Assembly: GCA_030041385.1 (NCBI GenBank)
Contig: JASHNY010000028.1
Span: 1 to 48,736 of the forward strand
DNA: 48,736 nucleotides
Direction: 5' to 3'
DNA from: Alphaproteobacteria bacterium
Lineage (GTDB): Bacteria; Pseudomonadota; Alphaproteobacteria; ATCC43930; CGMCC-115725
A program made the translations under genes and the position numbers. Below the pieces are notes generated by a model, which ran no database searches, was not told the origin of the DNA, and saw nothing but the letters and a program-made list of their open reading frames with translations. This document shows positions 8,065-16,629 of the stretch, piece by piece; position 1 is the first letter of the stretch; each line of letters opens with the position of its first letter.

Positions 8065-8794
8065 GATAGGCCCTTTCCACCTCCGGGTTGCGGATCGTCT
8101 CCTGCGGGTCGCCGTCCGCCACCTTGTGCCCGGCGACCAATACCACGAGCCGGGTCGAGAAGTTCATCACCGCGCGCATGATGTGCTCGATCAGCACGAT
8201 CGTGATGCCCTGCTCGTTGAGGCGAAACAGCACCGCGAGGATTTCCTCGACCTCGGAGGGCGACAATCCGGCCATCGCCTCGTCGGCGAACAACAGCCGC
8301 GGCTGGGTCGCCACCGCGCGCGCCAGTTCGAGCTTGCGCATCTCGACCTGGGTGAGGTCGCCGGGCAGGCGCGTGGCCTTGTCGGCCAGCCCGACATCGT
8401 CGAGCAATTCCCGGCAGCGCACGGCCATCTGCGCCTCCGACAGGTGCTGCCCGTGCCGCGCATTGACCGTATAGACCAGCGGCACCCGGATGTTGTCGTT
8501 GAGAGTCAGGGTGCGAAACGGCTTCGGCAGCTGGAAGCTGCGGGCGAGGCCGAGCCGCGTGCGGTGGTGCGCGATCAGCCCGTTGACCGGCCGGCCGTCG
8601 AACGAGACCGTGCCGGTCTCGTTGCGCAGGGTGCCGCACAGGCAGTTGACCAGTGTCGATTTGCCCGACCCGTTCGGCCCGATCAGCCCGACCCGGTCGC
8701 CGGCGTTGATTGTCAGGTCGATGCCGTCGAGCGCGACGAACCCGCCAAACCGCTTGCCGAGGCCTCGCACCTCGAGCAATGCCGGGCCGGTCAT
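8054..8794 (-). CDS. livG: Branched-chain amino-acid type ABC transporter ATP-binding protein LivG
   Basis: A 246-residue ATPase, the partner of LivF. It shows LLEVRGLGKRFGGFVAL at the N terminus, Walker A LIGPNGSGKSTLVN, the LivG-type insertion with LARSFQLPKPFRTLTLNDNI, Walker B PRLLFADEAMAGLSPSE, and the H-loop VLIEHIMRAVM. The signature is degenerate (LTQVEMRKLELARAVA), as is normal in LivG proteins. The ATG at 8794 gives the expected N terminus and overlaps the livM stop by 4 bases, so translational coupling is likely. Confidence 0.93.
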   Translation of the reverse strand: MTGPALLEVRGLGKRFGGFVALDGIDLTINAGDRVGLIGPNGSGKSTLVNCLCGTLRNETGTVSFDGRPVNGLIAHHRTRLGLARSFQLPKPFRTLTLNDNIRVPLVYTVNARHGQHLSEAQMAVRCRELLDDVGLADKATRLPGDLTQVEMRKLELARAVATQPRLLFADEAMAGLSPSEVEEILAVLFRLNEQGITIVLIEHIMRAVMNFSTRLVVLVAGHKVADGDPQETIRNPEVERAYLGE

Positions 8795-9741
8795 CGCGCC
8801 CGCGCCCGCCGTCGCCACGACAGCACCAGCCCGACGATGCCGTTGGGCGCGATGATGACGAACCCGATCAACAAGAGCCCGACGATCAGCAGGTTGAGCG
8901 CCGACGAAATCGTCACCGTCGCCAATTGCTGGATCGTCCCAAGCAGGATCGATCCGACCACCGGGCCGATCCACGACGTCATGCCGCCGACCACCGGCAT
9001 CGCGACGGCATTGACCGCATAGGCAAGGCTGAAGCTCGAATCGGGGTCGAGATAGGTCACGTAATAGGGCAATGGCGCGCCGGCCATGCCCATCAACGCC
9101 CCGCTCAAGGTCGTCGAGATCAATTTGAGGCGCAATGTCGGCACGCCCCCGGCCTCGGCCGCCTGCTCGTCATCGCGAATCGCGGCAAAACCGAGGCCGA
9201 GGCGAGAGCGCTCGATGGTCCGGGCGATGCCGACCGAGATTACCGCCAGCACCAGCATCAGCGTATAGAGGTACTGGATATACGAGCCGGCGATCGGCGC
9301 CGAGGCCGGGCGGATGATATAGACGCCGCGCGAGCCGCCGACGAAATCCCAGTTGACGATCAGGGTCTGCATCACGATCGCCATGGCCAGCGTTGCGATC
9401 GCGAAAAACACGCCGCGCAGCCGCAGGGTCAGATAGCCGGTGCCGAGGCCGATGACGCCGGAAATGATGCCGCCGACCAGCATCATCACCGGCAACGGCA
9501 CCGAAACCGTCTTGTGCAATACCACCGAAGCGTAGGCGCCGAGCGCGAAGAACGCGCCGGTGCCGAAATTGGTGTATCCGGTATAGCCGCCGAGGATGTT
9601 CCACCCGGTCGACAACACGATGTACTGCAGCACCACATAGGCGGCGAAGTAATAATATTCGTTGGCGATCAGCGCCCGCGTCACCGCGAGAAAGGCGACG
9701 CCGGACAGTGCGGCCAACAGCCAGAAGACGCTGTTGCGCAC
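8791..9741 (-). CDS. livM: Branched-chain amino-acid type ABC transporter permease LivM
   Basis: A membrane permease of about 316 residues with eight or more hydrophobic segments. Family hallmarks are YVVLQYIVLSTGWNILGGYTG, NFGTGAFFALGAYA, LRLRGVFFAIATLAMA, and the cytoplasmic coupling loop RSRLGLGFAAIRDDEQAAEA. The start is taken as GTG at 9741 (RNSVFWLLAALSG), two bases after the livH stop. A longer frame upstream of it is the shadow of livH. The Arg-rich tail WRRRARAR ends in the overlap with livG. Confidence 0.92.
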   Translation of the reverse strand: MRNSVFWLLAALSGVAFLAVTRALIANEYYYFAAYVVLQYIVLSTGWNILGGYTGYTNFGTGAFFALGAYASVVLHKTVSVPLPVMMLVGGIISGVIGLGTGYLTLRLRGVFFAIATLAMAIVMQTLIVNWDFVGGSRGVYIIRPASAPIAGSYIQYLYTLMLVLAVISVGIARTIERSRLGLGFAAIRDDEQAAEAGGVPTLRLKLISTTLSGALMGMAGAPLPYYVTYLDPDSSFSLAYAVNAVAMPVVGGMTSWIGPVVGSILLGTIQQLATVTISSALNLLIVGLLLIGFVIIAPNGIVGLVLSWRRRARAR

Positions 9742-9743
9742 CG

Positions 9744-10619
9744 CTAGCGTCCCATCAACCCGGCCGGGCGCCAGGCCAGCGCCACCAGCAGAAAGCCGAA
9801 TGAGACCGCGGGCGCCCAGGACGGCCCGTAGAACGTCGCGGTGATGCTCTCGACGACGCCGAGGATGATCGAGGCGACGATCATCCCCGGCAGGCTGGTC
9901 ATGCCGCCGAGCACGCAGATTGCGAAGATGCGCCCGATATAGTCGCGCCCGATGGAGGGTTCGACCGGCTGGATGATGATCAGGAACGCGCCGGCCAATG
10001 AGCTGGTCGCGATCGAAATGCCGAACGCGGCCTGCTTGATCCGCGTCGGGTTGGCGGCCATCAACTGCAGCGCCGGCCCGTCTTGCGACACCGCCAGGAT
10101 CGCCCGGCCGAGAAAGCTGTGCGAGAGGAAGAATTGCAACAGCCCGATCGCCAGCAGCGAAATTACGCACGGGATCAGCATTCTCAGCGGCAGGTCGAGG
10201 ATGCCGAATTTGAGGCTGGGGCCGATATAGCTTGCTTCGACAAAGCGGTAATCGACCCCGAAGATCAGCACCAGCGAGACTTCGCCGACGAACAGCAGGC
10301 CGAAGAAAAACGCCAATCCCTGGATCGACTGGTCGCCGTGGCGCTCGAACGAGTGGTAGTAGAGCCGGTACACCGCCATTCCGAGCACATAAAACACCGG
10401 CGTCATGACCACGCCGATCAGGATCGGATCGAGGTGCAGACTGCGGTTGATCAGATAGGCCGCGTAGGAGCCCATCAGGATGAAGGCGGGCTGCGCGATG
10501 TTGGCGATGTCGAGCATCCCGAACGAGATCGTGATGCCGACGCTGACCGCGGCATAAAAGCCGCCGAGCAGAAGGCCGGCGACGACGGCGTTGATCAGCA
10601 GATTGAGGTCGATGGCCAT
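9744..10619 (-). CDS. livH: Branched-chain amino-acid type ABC transporter permease LivH
   Basis: A 291-residue permease with about eight membrane helices. Typical features are the N terminus LLINAVVAGLLLGGFYAAVS, the stretch FGMLDIANIAQPAFILMGSYA, and the coupling loop SHSFLGRAILAVSQDGPALQ near residue 190. First gene of the liv block. The ATG at 10619 gives the usual LivH N terminus. No gene for the periplasmic binding protein (LivK) lies next to it in this window, so the substrate cannot be inferred from a binding pocket. It is divergent from the molybdenum hydroxylase gene. Confidence 0.92.
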   Translation of the reverse strand: MAIDLNLLINAVVAGLLLGGFYAAVSVGITISFGMLDIANIAQPAFILMGSYAAYLINRSLHLDPILIGVVMTPVFYVLGMAVYRLYYHSFERHGDQSIQGLAFFFGLLFVGEVSLVLIFGVDYRFVEASYIGPSLKFGILDLPLRMLIPCVISLLAIGLLQFFLSHSFLGRAILAVSQDGPALQLMAANPTRIKQAAFGISIATSSLAGAFLIIIQPVEPSIGRDYIGRIFAICVLGGMTSLPGMIVASIILGVVESITATFYGPSWAPAVSFGFLLVALAWRPAGLMGR

Positions 10620-10971
10620 CGGAGGGCGGCGGATCCCCGCGCTAGTGCCGCCCGATGCGGCGGGGATGGCACACGGGTGGCGCGCCGCGGCGGCGCGCTC
10701 CAACTCGCAGCATGCGAATCCCCCCTCGACGGCGCTCGTTCAGCGGTGCTGATCGAGCACCAGCCACCATTAAATCAGCAACGGGGCCGTCTGTTAAGCG
10801 CCGTCGCAGCAGCCGGCTGCGGCATCGGCGCGATCTCGTCGCGCGGCTGCCGGCAGCCAGGCCGCGCACGACGAGGATCTCGGGCGCGATGCGGCAGGCG
10901 TGCGCCGCCGGCGATCGGTGTATGCTCGCCCGCCGGGATTGGGGGCCGGAAACAAACAGAGGCGGATGGGC
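10620..10971. other. Divergent intergenic region between livH and the molybdenum hydroxylase gene
   Basis: About 350 bases between two divergent starts, expected to hold both promoters. It is GC-rich, with a slightly AT-richer patch near 10765-10800 (ACCATTAAATCAGCAAC, CTGTTAAG). An extended -10-like TGTATGCT at about 10919-10926 could serve the rightward gene. I see no gene, repeat or RNA in it. Confidence 0.5.
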
Positions 10972-13293
10972 ATGAACGACGGCTTCGAGCCGCGCTTCGA
11001 GGATTTCCGGCTGGTGACCGGGGCCGGGCATTTTCTCGACGACGAGCGGGCGACCGGCGCCGCCTATGCCGCCTTCGTGCGCTCGCCGCATGCTGCGGCC
11101 GGTATTCGCGCGATCGACACTGGGGCCGCGCGGGCGGTGCCGGGCGTCGTCGCGGCGCTGACCGCCGCCGATCTCGAATGCGCCGGGCTCGGCGACATCA
11201 ACCTGATCACGCCGGTTCCGGGCGGTGCCGACATGGTGATCCCGCCGCATCGGGCATTGGCGGGCGATGCCGTGCGCCATGTCGGCGACCCGGTGGCGTT
11301 GGTCGTCGCCGATAGCGAGGCGGCGGCGCGCGACGGCGCCGAGCGGGTCGCGGTCGAGTACGAGGCGCGCCAAGCGGTCACCGACCTTGCCGGCGCGGTT
11401 CGTCCCGAGGCGCCGCGCGTGTGGCCCCAGGCGCCGGGCAATGTCGCGGTCGATTGGCACGGCTTCGCCCCGGACCCGGATGCCCGCCGGACCCTCGACG
11501 ACGCGTTCGCGAAGGCGGCGCATATTGTGCGCGTGCGCCTTATCAACCAGCGGATCGTCATGGCGCCGATGGAACCGCGCGGCGCGCTCGCCCAATACGA
11601 CGCCGAGAGCGGCCGCTACACGCTCTATTGCGCCTCGCAAAGCGCGATCGTCTTGCGCCAGCATGTGGCGGCGAGCCTCGGTGTTTCCGCCGAGACGGTG
11701 CGCGTCGTCACCGGCGATGTCGGCGGCGCCTTCGGCATGCGCACGACGGCCTATCCTGAATACGCGGCGCTGCTGCTGGCGGCAAGGATGACCGGCCGGC
11801 CGGTGCGCTGGCTGGCGACGCGGTCCGAAGGGTTTCTCAGCGACAATCAGGCGCGCGACACCGTCACGGAAGCGGCGCTGGCGCTCAATGCCGACGGCAG
11901 GTTTCTCGCCCTCGACATCGACGCGCTCGCCAGCATGGGCGCGTACCTGACCTCGCACGGTCCGTTCATCGCCACCGCCAATTTTGCCCGCTGTCTGCCC
12001 GGCATGTACGACATCCCGCGGATCGGGCTCAGGATTCGCTGCGTCTTCACCAACACGGTGCCGACCGGACCGTACCGCGGCGCGGGGCGGCCGGAGGCGA
12101 ATTACTGCCTCGAACGGCTGATCGATACGGCCGCGCGGCAGCTCGGCATCGACCCGGTCGAATTGCGCCGCCGCAACCTGATCCAGCCGGCGCAATTGCC
12201 GTTCAAGACCGCGCTCGGCACGGTATTCGATAGCGGCGATTTTGCGCCGCTGATCGACGCGGCGCTGCTGCGTGCCGATGTCGCCGGGTATCCGCAGCGC
12301 CGTGCCCGGTCGGCAGCGCGCGGCAAGCGGCGCGGGCTCGGCGTCGGCTGCTTCCTCGAAATCGCCGGCGGCCAGCCCGGGGAGGGGGCAAAGATCGCCT
12401 TCCCGGGCGGCAGCCGCCTGCTGCTGTCGATCGGCATCGGCCCGAGCGGGCAGGGACACGCCACGCTCTATCGCCGGCTCGCCGCCGAACGGCTTGGTCT
12501 ACCGGTGAACCAGGTCGAAATCGCGCATGGCGACAGCGATTCCGGTGTTCCCAGCGCCGGCGCCGTCGCCTCCCGCTCGACGATGTCGGTGGGCAGCGCG
12601 GTTTATGCTGCGGTCGACGCCGTCATCGAGAAGGGCCGGCGCGCGGCCGCCCATATTCTCGAAGCGGCCGAGGCCGATATCGCCTATCGCGACGGCGCGT
12701 TCGAAATCGCCGGCACCGATCGCCGGGTGTCGCTGTTCGAGGTCGCTGCGGCGGCGGGAAAACTGGTGCAGCAAGGGCTGATCGCCGAGGATCTCGATAC
12801 CCAGCGCTCGGTCGATGCCCTGCCGTCCTTTCCCAATGGCTGTCACGTCGCCGAGGTCGAGATCGACCCCGATACCGGCCGGGTTGTGCTCGCCGCCTAT
12901 ACCGCGGTCGATGATTGCGGGCGGGTGTTGCAGCCGGTCCTGGTCGAGGGCCAGGTTCACGGCGGCGTGGCGCAAGGCGTCGGCCAGGCGCTGCTGGAGC
13001 ACGGCGTCTACGACCCGGCGAGCGGGCAGCTTCTCGCCGGCTCGTTCATGGATTATGCGATGCCGCGCGCCGACGATCTGCCGGCGATCGCCGGCTCGTT
13101 CCATCCGGTGCCGAGCCGGCGGAACCCGCTGGGCGTCAAGGGGGTCGGCGAGGCCGGTACGACCGCGTCGCTGGCCGCGGTCATCAATGCGGTCGCCGAC
13201 GCCTTGCCCCCCGGCGCCGCGATCGACATGCCGGCGACGCCGGAGGCGGTGTGGCGCGTGTTCAAGCAATCCGAGAAAGGCGCAAAACCATGA
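10972..13293 (+). CDS. Xanthine dehydrogenase/CO dehydrogenase-family molybdopterin-binding large subunit (form II type)
   Basis: A 773-residue molybdenum-hydroxylase catalytic subunit. The N-terminal domain (VTGAGHFLDD ... HAAAGIRAIDTGAARAVPGV) is the a/b hammerhead. GGAFGMR at about 251-257 is the first molybdopterin-contact loop, PYRGAGR at 367-373 matches the form II active-site signature and not the form I AYRCSFR of true CO dehydrogenase, and GVGEAG at about 724-729 carries the catalytic glutamate. The substrate is unknown. ATG 10972 is preferred over ATG 10966 because of spacing from AGAGGCGG. Unusually, no adjacent genes encode the 2Fe-2S and FAD subunits this enzyme normally needs. 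The stop overlaps the next start (ATGA). Confidence 0.9.
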   Translation: MNDGFEPRFEDFRLVTGAGHFLDDERATGAAYAAFVRSPHAAAGIRAIDTGAARAVPGVVAALTAADLECAGLGDINLITPVPGGADMVIPPHRALAGDAVRHVGDPVALVVADSEAAARDGAERVAVEYEARQAVTDLAGAVRPEAPRVWPQAPGNVAVDWHGFAPDPDARRTLDDAFAKAAHIVRVRLINQRIVMAPMEPRGALAQYDAESGRYTLYCASQSAIVLRQHVAASLGVSAETVRVVTGDVGGAFGMRTTAYPEYAALLLAARMTGRPVRWLATRSEGFLSDNQARDTVTEAALALNADGRFLALDIDALASMGAYLTSHGPFIATANFARCLPGMYDIPRIGLRIRCVFTNTVPTGPYRGAGRPEANYCLERLIDTAARQLGIDPVELRRRNLIQPAQLPFKTALGTVFDSGDFAPLIDAALLRADVAGYPQRRARSAARGKRRGLGVGCFLEIAGGQPGEGAKIAFPGGSRLLLSIGIGPSGQGHATLYRRLAAERLGLPVNQVEIAHGDSDSGVPSAGAVASRSTMSVGSAVYAAVDAVIEKGRRAAAHILEAAEADIAYRDGAFEIAGTDRRVSLFEVAAAAGKLVQQGLIAEDLDTQRSVDALPSFPNGCHVAEVEIDPDTGRVVLAAYTAVDDCGRVLQPVLVEGQVHGGVAQGVGQALLEHGVYDPASGQLLAGSFMDYAMPRADDLPAIAGSFHPVPSRRNPLGVKGVGEAGTTASLAAVINAVADALPPGAAIDMPATPEAVWRVFKQSEKGAKP

Positions 13294-13730
13294 GCAGCGT
13301 GACCCTGGCCCAGGCTTCGATCATCGTCGATACGGCGCTCGCCAAGGGGCGCGAACTCGGCCTGCAGCCGCTGACCGTCGTTGTCCTCGACCCCGGCGGC
13401 CACATGGTGGCGATGAAGCGCGAGGACGGGTCGGGCATCCTGCGGGCCGAGATCGCCGGCGGCAAGGCCTGGGGTACGCTCGGCATGGGGTTCGGCGGGC
13501 GCGAATTCGCTCGCCGTGCGGCCTCCGGCGGCGCGCTGTTCCTGAATGCGCTGATGGCCGCCTCGGGTGGTCGCATCGTGCCGGCCCCGGGCGGCGTGTT
13601 GATCCGCGACAGGGCGGGCGCCGTCATCGGCGCCGTCGGGATCAGCGGCGATACATCCGACAAGGACGAAGCCTGCGCCGTTGCCGGCATTGCCGCGGCC
13701 GGGCTCAAAGCGGATACGGGCGAGCAATAG
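13290..13730 (+). CDS. GlcG/HbpS-family heme-degrading-type protein
   Basis: A 146-residue protein of the GlcG/HbpS (formerly DUF336) family: QASIIVDTALAKGRELGLQP, LTVVVLDPGGHMVAMKREDG, the AW/FGGREFA block, and the C-terminal GGVLIRDRAGAVIGAVGISG then SDKDEACAVAGIAA are characteristic. Members bind heme or cobalamin, or sit as small accessory genes next to oxidoreductases; no catalytic activity can be assigned from sequence alone. It overlaps the stop of the molybdenum-hydroxylase gene by 4 bases, so the two are almost certainly co-transcribed and probably act together. Confidence 0.88.
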   Translation: MSSVTLAQASIIVDTALAKGRELGLQPLTVVVLDPGGHMVAMKREDGSGILRAEIAGGKAWGTLGMGFGGREFARRAASGGALFLNALMAASGGRIVPAPGGVLIRDRAGAVIGAVGISGDTSDKDEACAVAGIAAAGLKADTGEQ

Positions 13731-13844
13731 CTAAGCGCCTGGTCCTTTTATCAAGGAAGGCCGGGAAACCACCTGGAATCAACGAGTTGATGGGCGACCG
13801 TTACGGTTGGCTCGCAACCGCCGTGGCCCGGAACCCGCCCCGGC

Positions 13845-14912
13845 CTACGCTCGCTCGTACCAAGCCCGTGACCACAGCACGAGACGCACGACCGAGAGCA
13901 TGACCGGCACTTCGACGAGCACGCCGACGACGGTGGCGAGTGCCGCGCCGGACTGAAAGCCGAACAGCGCAATCGCGGCGGCGACCGCCAGTTCGAAGAA
14001 ATTCGAGGCTCCGATCAGCGCCGAGGGGCAGGCGACGTTGTGCGGCACGCCGAGGGCGCGGTTGAGCGCGTAGGCGATGCCGGCGTTGAGATAGACCTGG
14101 ATGACGATCGGGATCGCCAGCAGCACGATCACCAGCGGCTGCCGCACGATTTCCTCGCCCTGAAAGCCGAACAGCAGCACGAGGGTTGCCAGCAGCGCGA
14201 CGAGCGAGACCGGTTGCAGGCGGCGCAGGGTGGCGGCAAGGGTCGGCTCGCCACCCTTGGCCAATAGCGCCCGCCGCCAGAGCTGCGCGGCGATCACCGG
14301 CACGACAATGTAGAGGACGACCGAGAGAAACAGCGTTTGCCACGGCACGGTGATCGACGAAAGCCCGAGCAGCAGGCCGACGATCGGCGCGAAGGCGAAC
14401 ACCATGATCGTGTCGTTGAGCGCAACCTGCGTCAGCGTGAAATTCGGCTCGCCGTCGCTGAGGTTCGACCAGACGAATACCATCGCCGTGCACGGCGCCG
14501 CCGCGAGCAGAATGAGCCCGGCGATGTAGCTGTCGATCTGCCCGGCGGGCAGCCAGGGCCGAAACAGCCAGCCCACGCACAGCCAGCCGAGCACCGCCAT
14601 GCTGAAGGGCTTGACCAGCCAGTTGATGCCGACCGTGACGGCGATGCCGCGCCATTGTTCGGCGACGCGGTGCAATGCGCCGAAATCGACCTTGATCAGC
14701 ATCGGCACGATCATCAGCCAGATCAGCACCGCGACCGGGATGTTTACCTCGGCGACGGTCATGCGGCCGAGCGCCCGAAACGGCGTCGGCAGCTGCCGAC
14801 CGAGGACGATCCCGGCGACGATGCACAGCGCGACCCACAGCGTCAGATAGCGCTCGAATGTGCCGAGCGCCGGGCGTGCGGGCCTCGGCGCGGCTTTGGT
14901 AGCGATGCTCAT
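13845..14912 (-). CDS. acr3: Arsenite efflux transporter of the ACR3 family
   Basis: A 355-residue inner-membrane carrier with about ten hydrophobic segments that exports arsenite. The conserved cysteine motif APCTAMVFVWSNLSDG in the fourth helix is the known arsenite-interacting site of ACR3, and ALNDTIMVFAFAPIVGLLLG, and PSALIGASNFFELAVAAAIALFG near the C terminus, are family blocks. It is distinct from E. coli ArsB. Last gene of arsR-arsM-arsC-acr3; the start overlaps the arsC stop by 4 bases. The rightward non-coding stretch at 13731-13844 separates it from the GlcG-like gene. Confidence 0.95.
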   Translation of the reverse strand: MSIATKAAPRPARPALGTFERYLTLWVALCIVAGIVLGRQLPTPFRALGRMTVAEVNIPVAVLIWLMIVPMLIKVDFGALHRVAEQWRGIAVTVGINWLVKPFSMAVLGWLCVGWLFRPWLPAGQIDSYIAGLILLAAAPCTAMVFVWSNLSDGEPNFTLTQVALNDTIMVFAFAPIVGLLLGLSSITVPWQTLFLSVVLYIVVPVIAAQLWRRALLAKGGEPTLAATLRRLQPVSLVALLATLVLLFGFQGEEIVRQPLVIVLLAIPIVIQVYLNAGIAYALNRALGVPHNVACPSALIGASNFFELAVAAAIALFGFQSGAALATVVGVLVEVPVMLSVVRLVLWSRAWYERA

Positions 14913-15427
14913 GAAACCTCTTGTGCCGAGCCGACGCGGCCGATCTCGTCAAGCCGCCGTTTGATCGCCATGCGATCGAGCTTGTCGATCGGCAGCGACG
15001 TGAAAAGCTTGATGCGGTTTTCGAGCGCGCGAAACGCTTCGCGAAAGGCATTGCGCCGCTCGATCTCCGATCCGACGAACGCCACCGGGTCGGGTACGCC
15101 CCAATGCGCGGTGATCGGATGGCCGGGCCAGACCGGACAGACCTCGCCGGCAGCCTGGTCGCACACCGTGAACACGAAATCCATCGCCGGTGCACCGGGC
15201 CGCGCGAATTCGTTCCAGCTCTTGCTCCGCAAACCGGACGTTCGCAGCCCGAGCGACCGCAGCAGATCGAGCGCGAGCGGATGCACGCTGCCGCGCGGAA
15301 AGCTGCCGGCGCTATAGCCCCGGAACCTCTCCTTGCCCCAATGCTCGATCAGCGCCTCGGCGAGGATGCTTCTCGCCGAGTTGCCGGTACAGAGGAACAA
15401 GACGTTGTAGATTTGCGCCGGAATCAT
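14909..15427 (-). CDS. arsC: Arsenate reductase, low-molecular-weight phosphatase (thioredoxin-linked) type
   Basis: A 172-residue enzyme that reduces arsenate to arsenite. The P-loop CTGNSARS (Cys13) binds the oxyanion, and the redox pair is Cys89 and Cys97 in FTVCDQAAGEVCPVWPGHP, the layout of thioredoxin-coupled ArsC. The stretch VPDPVAF then supplies the catalytic Asp of the phosphatase fold. It is about 30 residues longer than B. subtilis ArsC, with a charged tail (DKLDRMAIKRRLDEIGRVG) common in proteobacterial members. It overlaps arsM and acr3 by 4 bases on each side, indicating tight translational coupling. Confidence 0.95.
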   Translation of the reverse strand: MIPAQIYNVLFLCTGNSARSILAEALIEHWGKERFRGYSAGSFPRGSVHPLALDLLRSLGLRTSGLRSKSWNEFARPGAPAMDFVFTVCDQAAGEVCPVWPGHPITAHWGVPDPVAFVGSEIERRNAFREAFRALENRIKLFTSLPIDKLDRMAIKRRLDEIGRVGSAQEVS

Positions 15428-16212
15428 GGCCGCGGCTTGCGCGCTTCGATGATGGCCGAGACGACGTGGTTTTCGATCCCGCTGCCGGGAACCCAGGTCG
15501 CGATCAGCTCGCTGCTTTCAGGGCGCGGCGTGATGCGGATATCGACGAAACCGGCAGCCGCAAGCCATTCCTCGATTCGCGCAGCAGGAGCCGCGCCAGC
15601 GATGCAGCCGCACAGCAACTCGGGCTTGGCCGCCAGCTCGGCCGACAGCGGCACGACATTGATGACATCGGAGACCGCGAGCCGCCCACCCGGCTTCAGC
15701 GCGCGGAACGCCTCGCGGAACACCTGTGCCTTATCCGGGATGAGGTTGATCACGCAGTTCGAGATCACCACGTCGCCGGTGTTGTCGGCGATCGGCAGAT
15801 GCTCGATTTCGCCGAGGCGAAATTCGACATTGGCCGCGCCGATCGACGCAGCGTTGTGGCGGGCCTTCGCCAGCATTTCGTGGGTCATGTCGACCCCGAT
15901 GACATGGCCGCCCGCGCCGACCTGGCCGGCGGCGAGGAAGCAGTCAAAGCCCGCACCGCTGCCGAGATCGATCACGGTCTCGCCGGGTTGCATCGCGGCG
16001 ATTGCCTGCGGGTTGCCGCAGCCGAGGCCGAGGTTTGCCCCTTCGGGCACGGCCGCCAGCTCGCTGTCGGAATAGCCCATATTGCGGGCCTTCCTTTGTG
16101 CGGTCTCCGCAGGCCCGCAGCACGAGGAAGTCGGTGCGCAGCAACCGGTATCGCCGGCGGCGATGCCGCCGTAGCGCACGCGCACCATGTCCTTGATCTG
16201 CGCGTCATCCAT
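15424..16212 (-). CDS. arsM: Arsenite S-adenosylmethionine methyltransferase
   Basis: A 262-residue class I methyltransferase that methylates As(III) stepwise to volatile species. The SAM site VIDLGSGAGFD is at about residues 80-90, with GVDMTHEMLAKAR after it. Conserved arsenic-binding cysteines are Cys65 (GLGCGNP), Cys153 (SNCVINL) and the Cys201/Cys203 pair (CGCIAGA). The N terminus has an extra double pair, DTGCCAPTSSCCGP (Cys24, 25, 31, 32), which may help capture arsenic. Second gene of the ars operon, 22 bases after arsR. Confidence 0.94.
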   Translation of the reverse strand: MDDAQIKDMVRVRYGGIAAGDTGCCAPTSSCCGPAETAQRKARNMGYSDSELAAVPEGANLGLGCGNPQAIAAMQPGETVIDLGSGAGFDCFLAAGQVGAGGHVIGVDMTHEMLAKARHNAASIGAANVEFRLGEIEHLPIADNTGDVVISNCVINLIPDKAQVFREAFRALKPGGRLAVSDVINVVPLSAELAAKPELLCGCIAGAAPAARIEEWLAAAGFVDIRITPRPESSELIATWVPGSGIENHVVSAIIEARKPRP

Positions 16213-16234
16213 AGGCGGTTTCTCCTCCGTGAGA

Positions 16235-16594
16235 TCAGGCTACCGACGAGCGGGTCGGCGGCGCCGAGCAGCAGGCCGCGGCAGGGTCGCAGGCCGGCGC
16301 GGCCGACGCGCCCTGGCCGCAGCAGTTTTCGGTGAGGTAGGCCAGCAGCTCGTTCATCGCGCCGTATTCGGCCGAATAGATCAGCTGACGGCCGAGCCGG
16401 CGTTGCGTAATCAGACCGGCGTGCACGAGCTGTTGCAGGTGGAAGGTCAGCGATGCCGGGAGCACGCCGAGGCGATCCGCGATGATCCCGGCGGCCAGCC
16501 CGGCCGGCCCCTCGGTCACGAGCAGGCGAAACACGTCAAGCCGGGTTTCCTGGGCAAGCGCGCCGAGCGCGGCGAGGGCACCTTTCTTTTCCAT
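16235..16594 (-). CDS. arsR: ArsR-type arsenic-responsive repressor
   Basis: A 119-residue winged-helix repressor: AQETRLDVFRLLVTEGPAG is the N-terminal helix pair and LGVLPASLTFHLQQLVHAGL the recognition helix. The ELCVCDL metal site of E. coli ArsR is absent; instead the C terminus has ENCCGQG (Cys91, Cys92), Cys102 and CC at 108-109. This resembles the C-terminal three-cysteine site described for Acidithiobacillus ferrooxidans ArsR. It should repress the ars operon and release the DNA on binding arsenite. First gene of arsR-arsM-arsC-acr3. Confidence 0.94.
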   Translation of the reverse strand: MEKKGALAALGALAQETRLDVFRLLVTEGPAGLAAGIIADRLGVLPASLTFHLQQLVHAGLITQRRLGRQLIYSAEYGAMNELLAYLTENCCGQGASAAPACDPAAACCSAPPTRSSVA

Positions 16595-16608
16595 TGCACC
16601 GTCGACGT

Positions 16609-16625
16609 TTCGTCATTTCGACGAA
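16609..16625. promoter_or_regulatory. Candidate ArsR operator (perfect inverted repeat)
   Basis: TTCGTC and GACGAA form a perfect 6-base inverted repeat around ATTTC. It sits between the candidate promoter and the arsR start, over the expected transcription start, which is an ideal position for autorepression. Binding is inferred from position only. Confidence 0.5.
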
Positions 16626-16629
16626 GATC

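Noticed and set aside
10642-12459. Open frame of 605 codons on the minus strand opposite the molybdenum hydroxylase
   Set aside because: No recognisable motif, charged low-complexity composition, and it covers the well-supported hydroxylase gene on the other strand.
10972-13293. True aerobic carbon monoxide dehydrogenase (CoxL form I)
   Set aside because: The active-site loop reads PYRGAGR, not AYRCSFR, and no coxM/coxS genes are adjacent.
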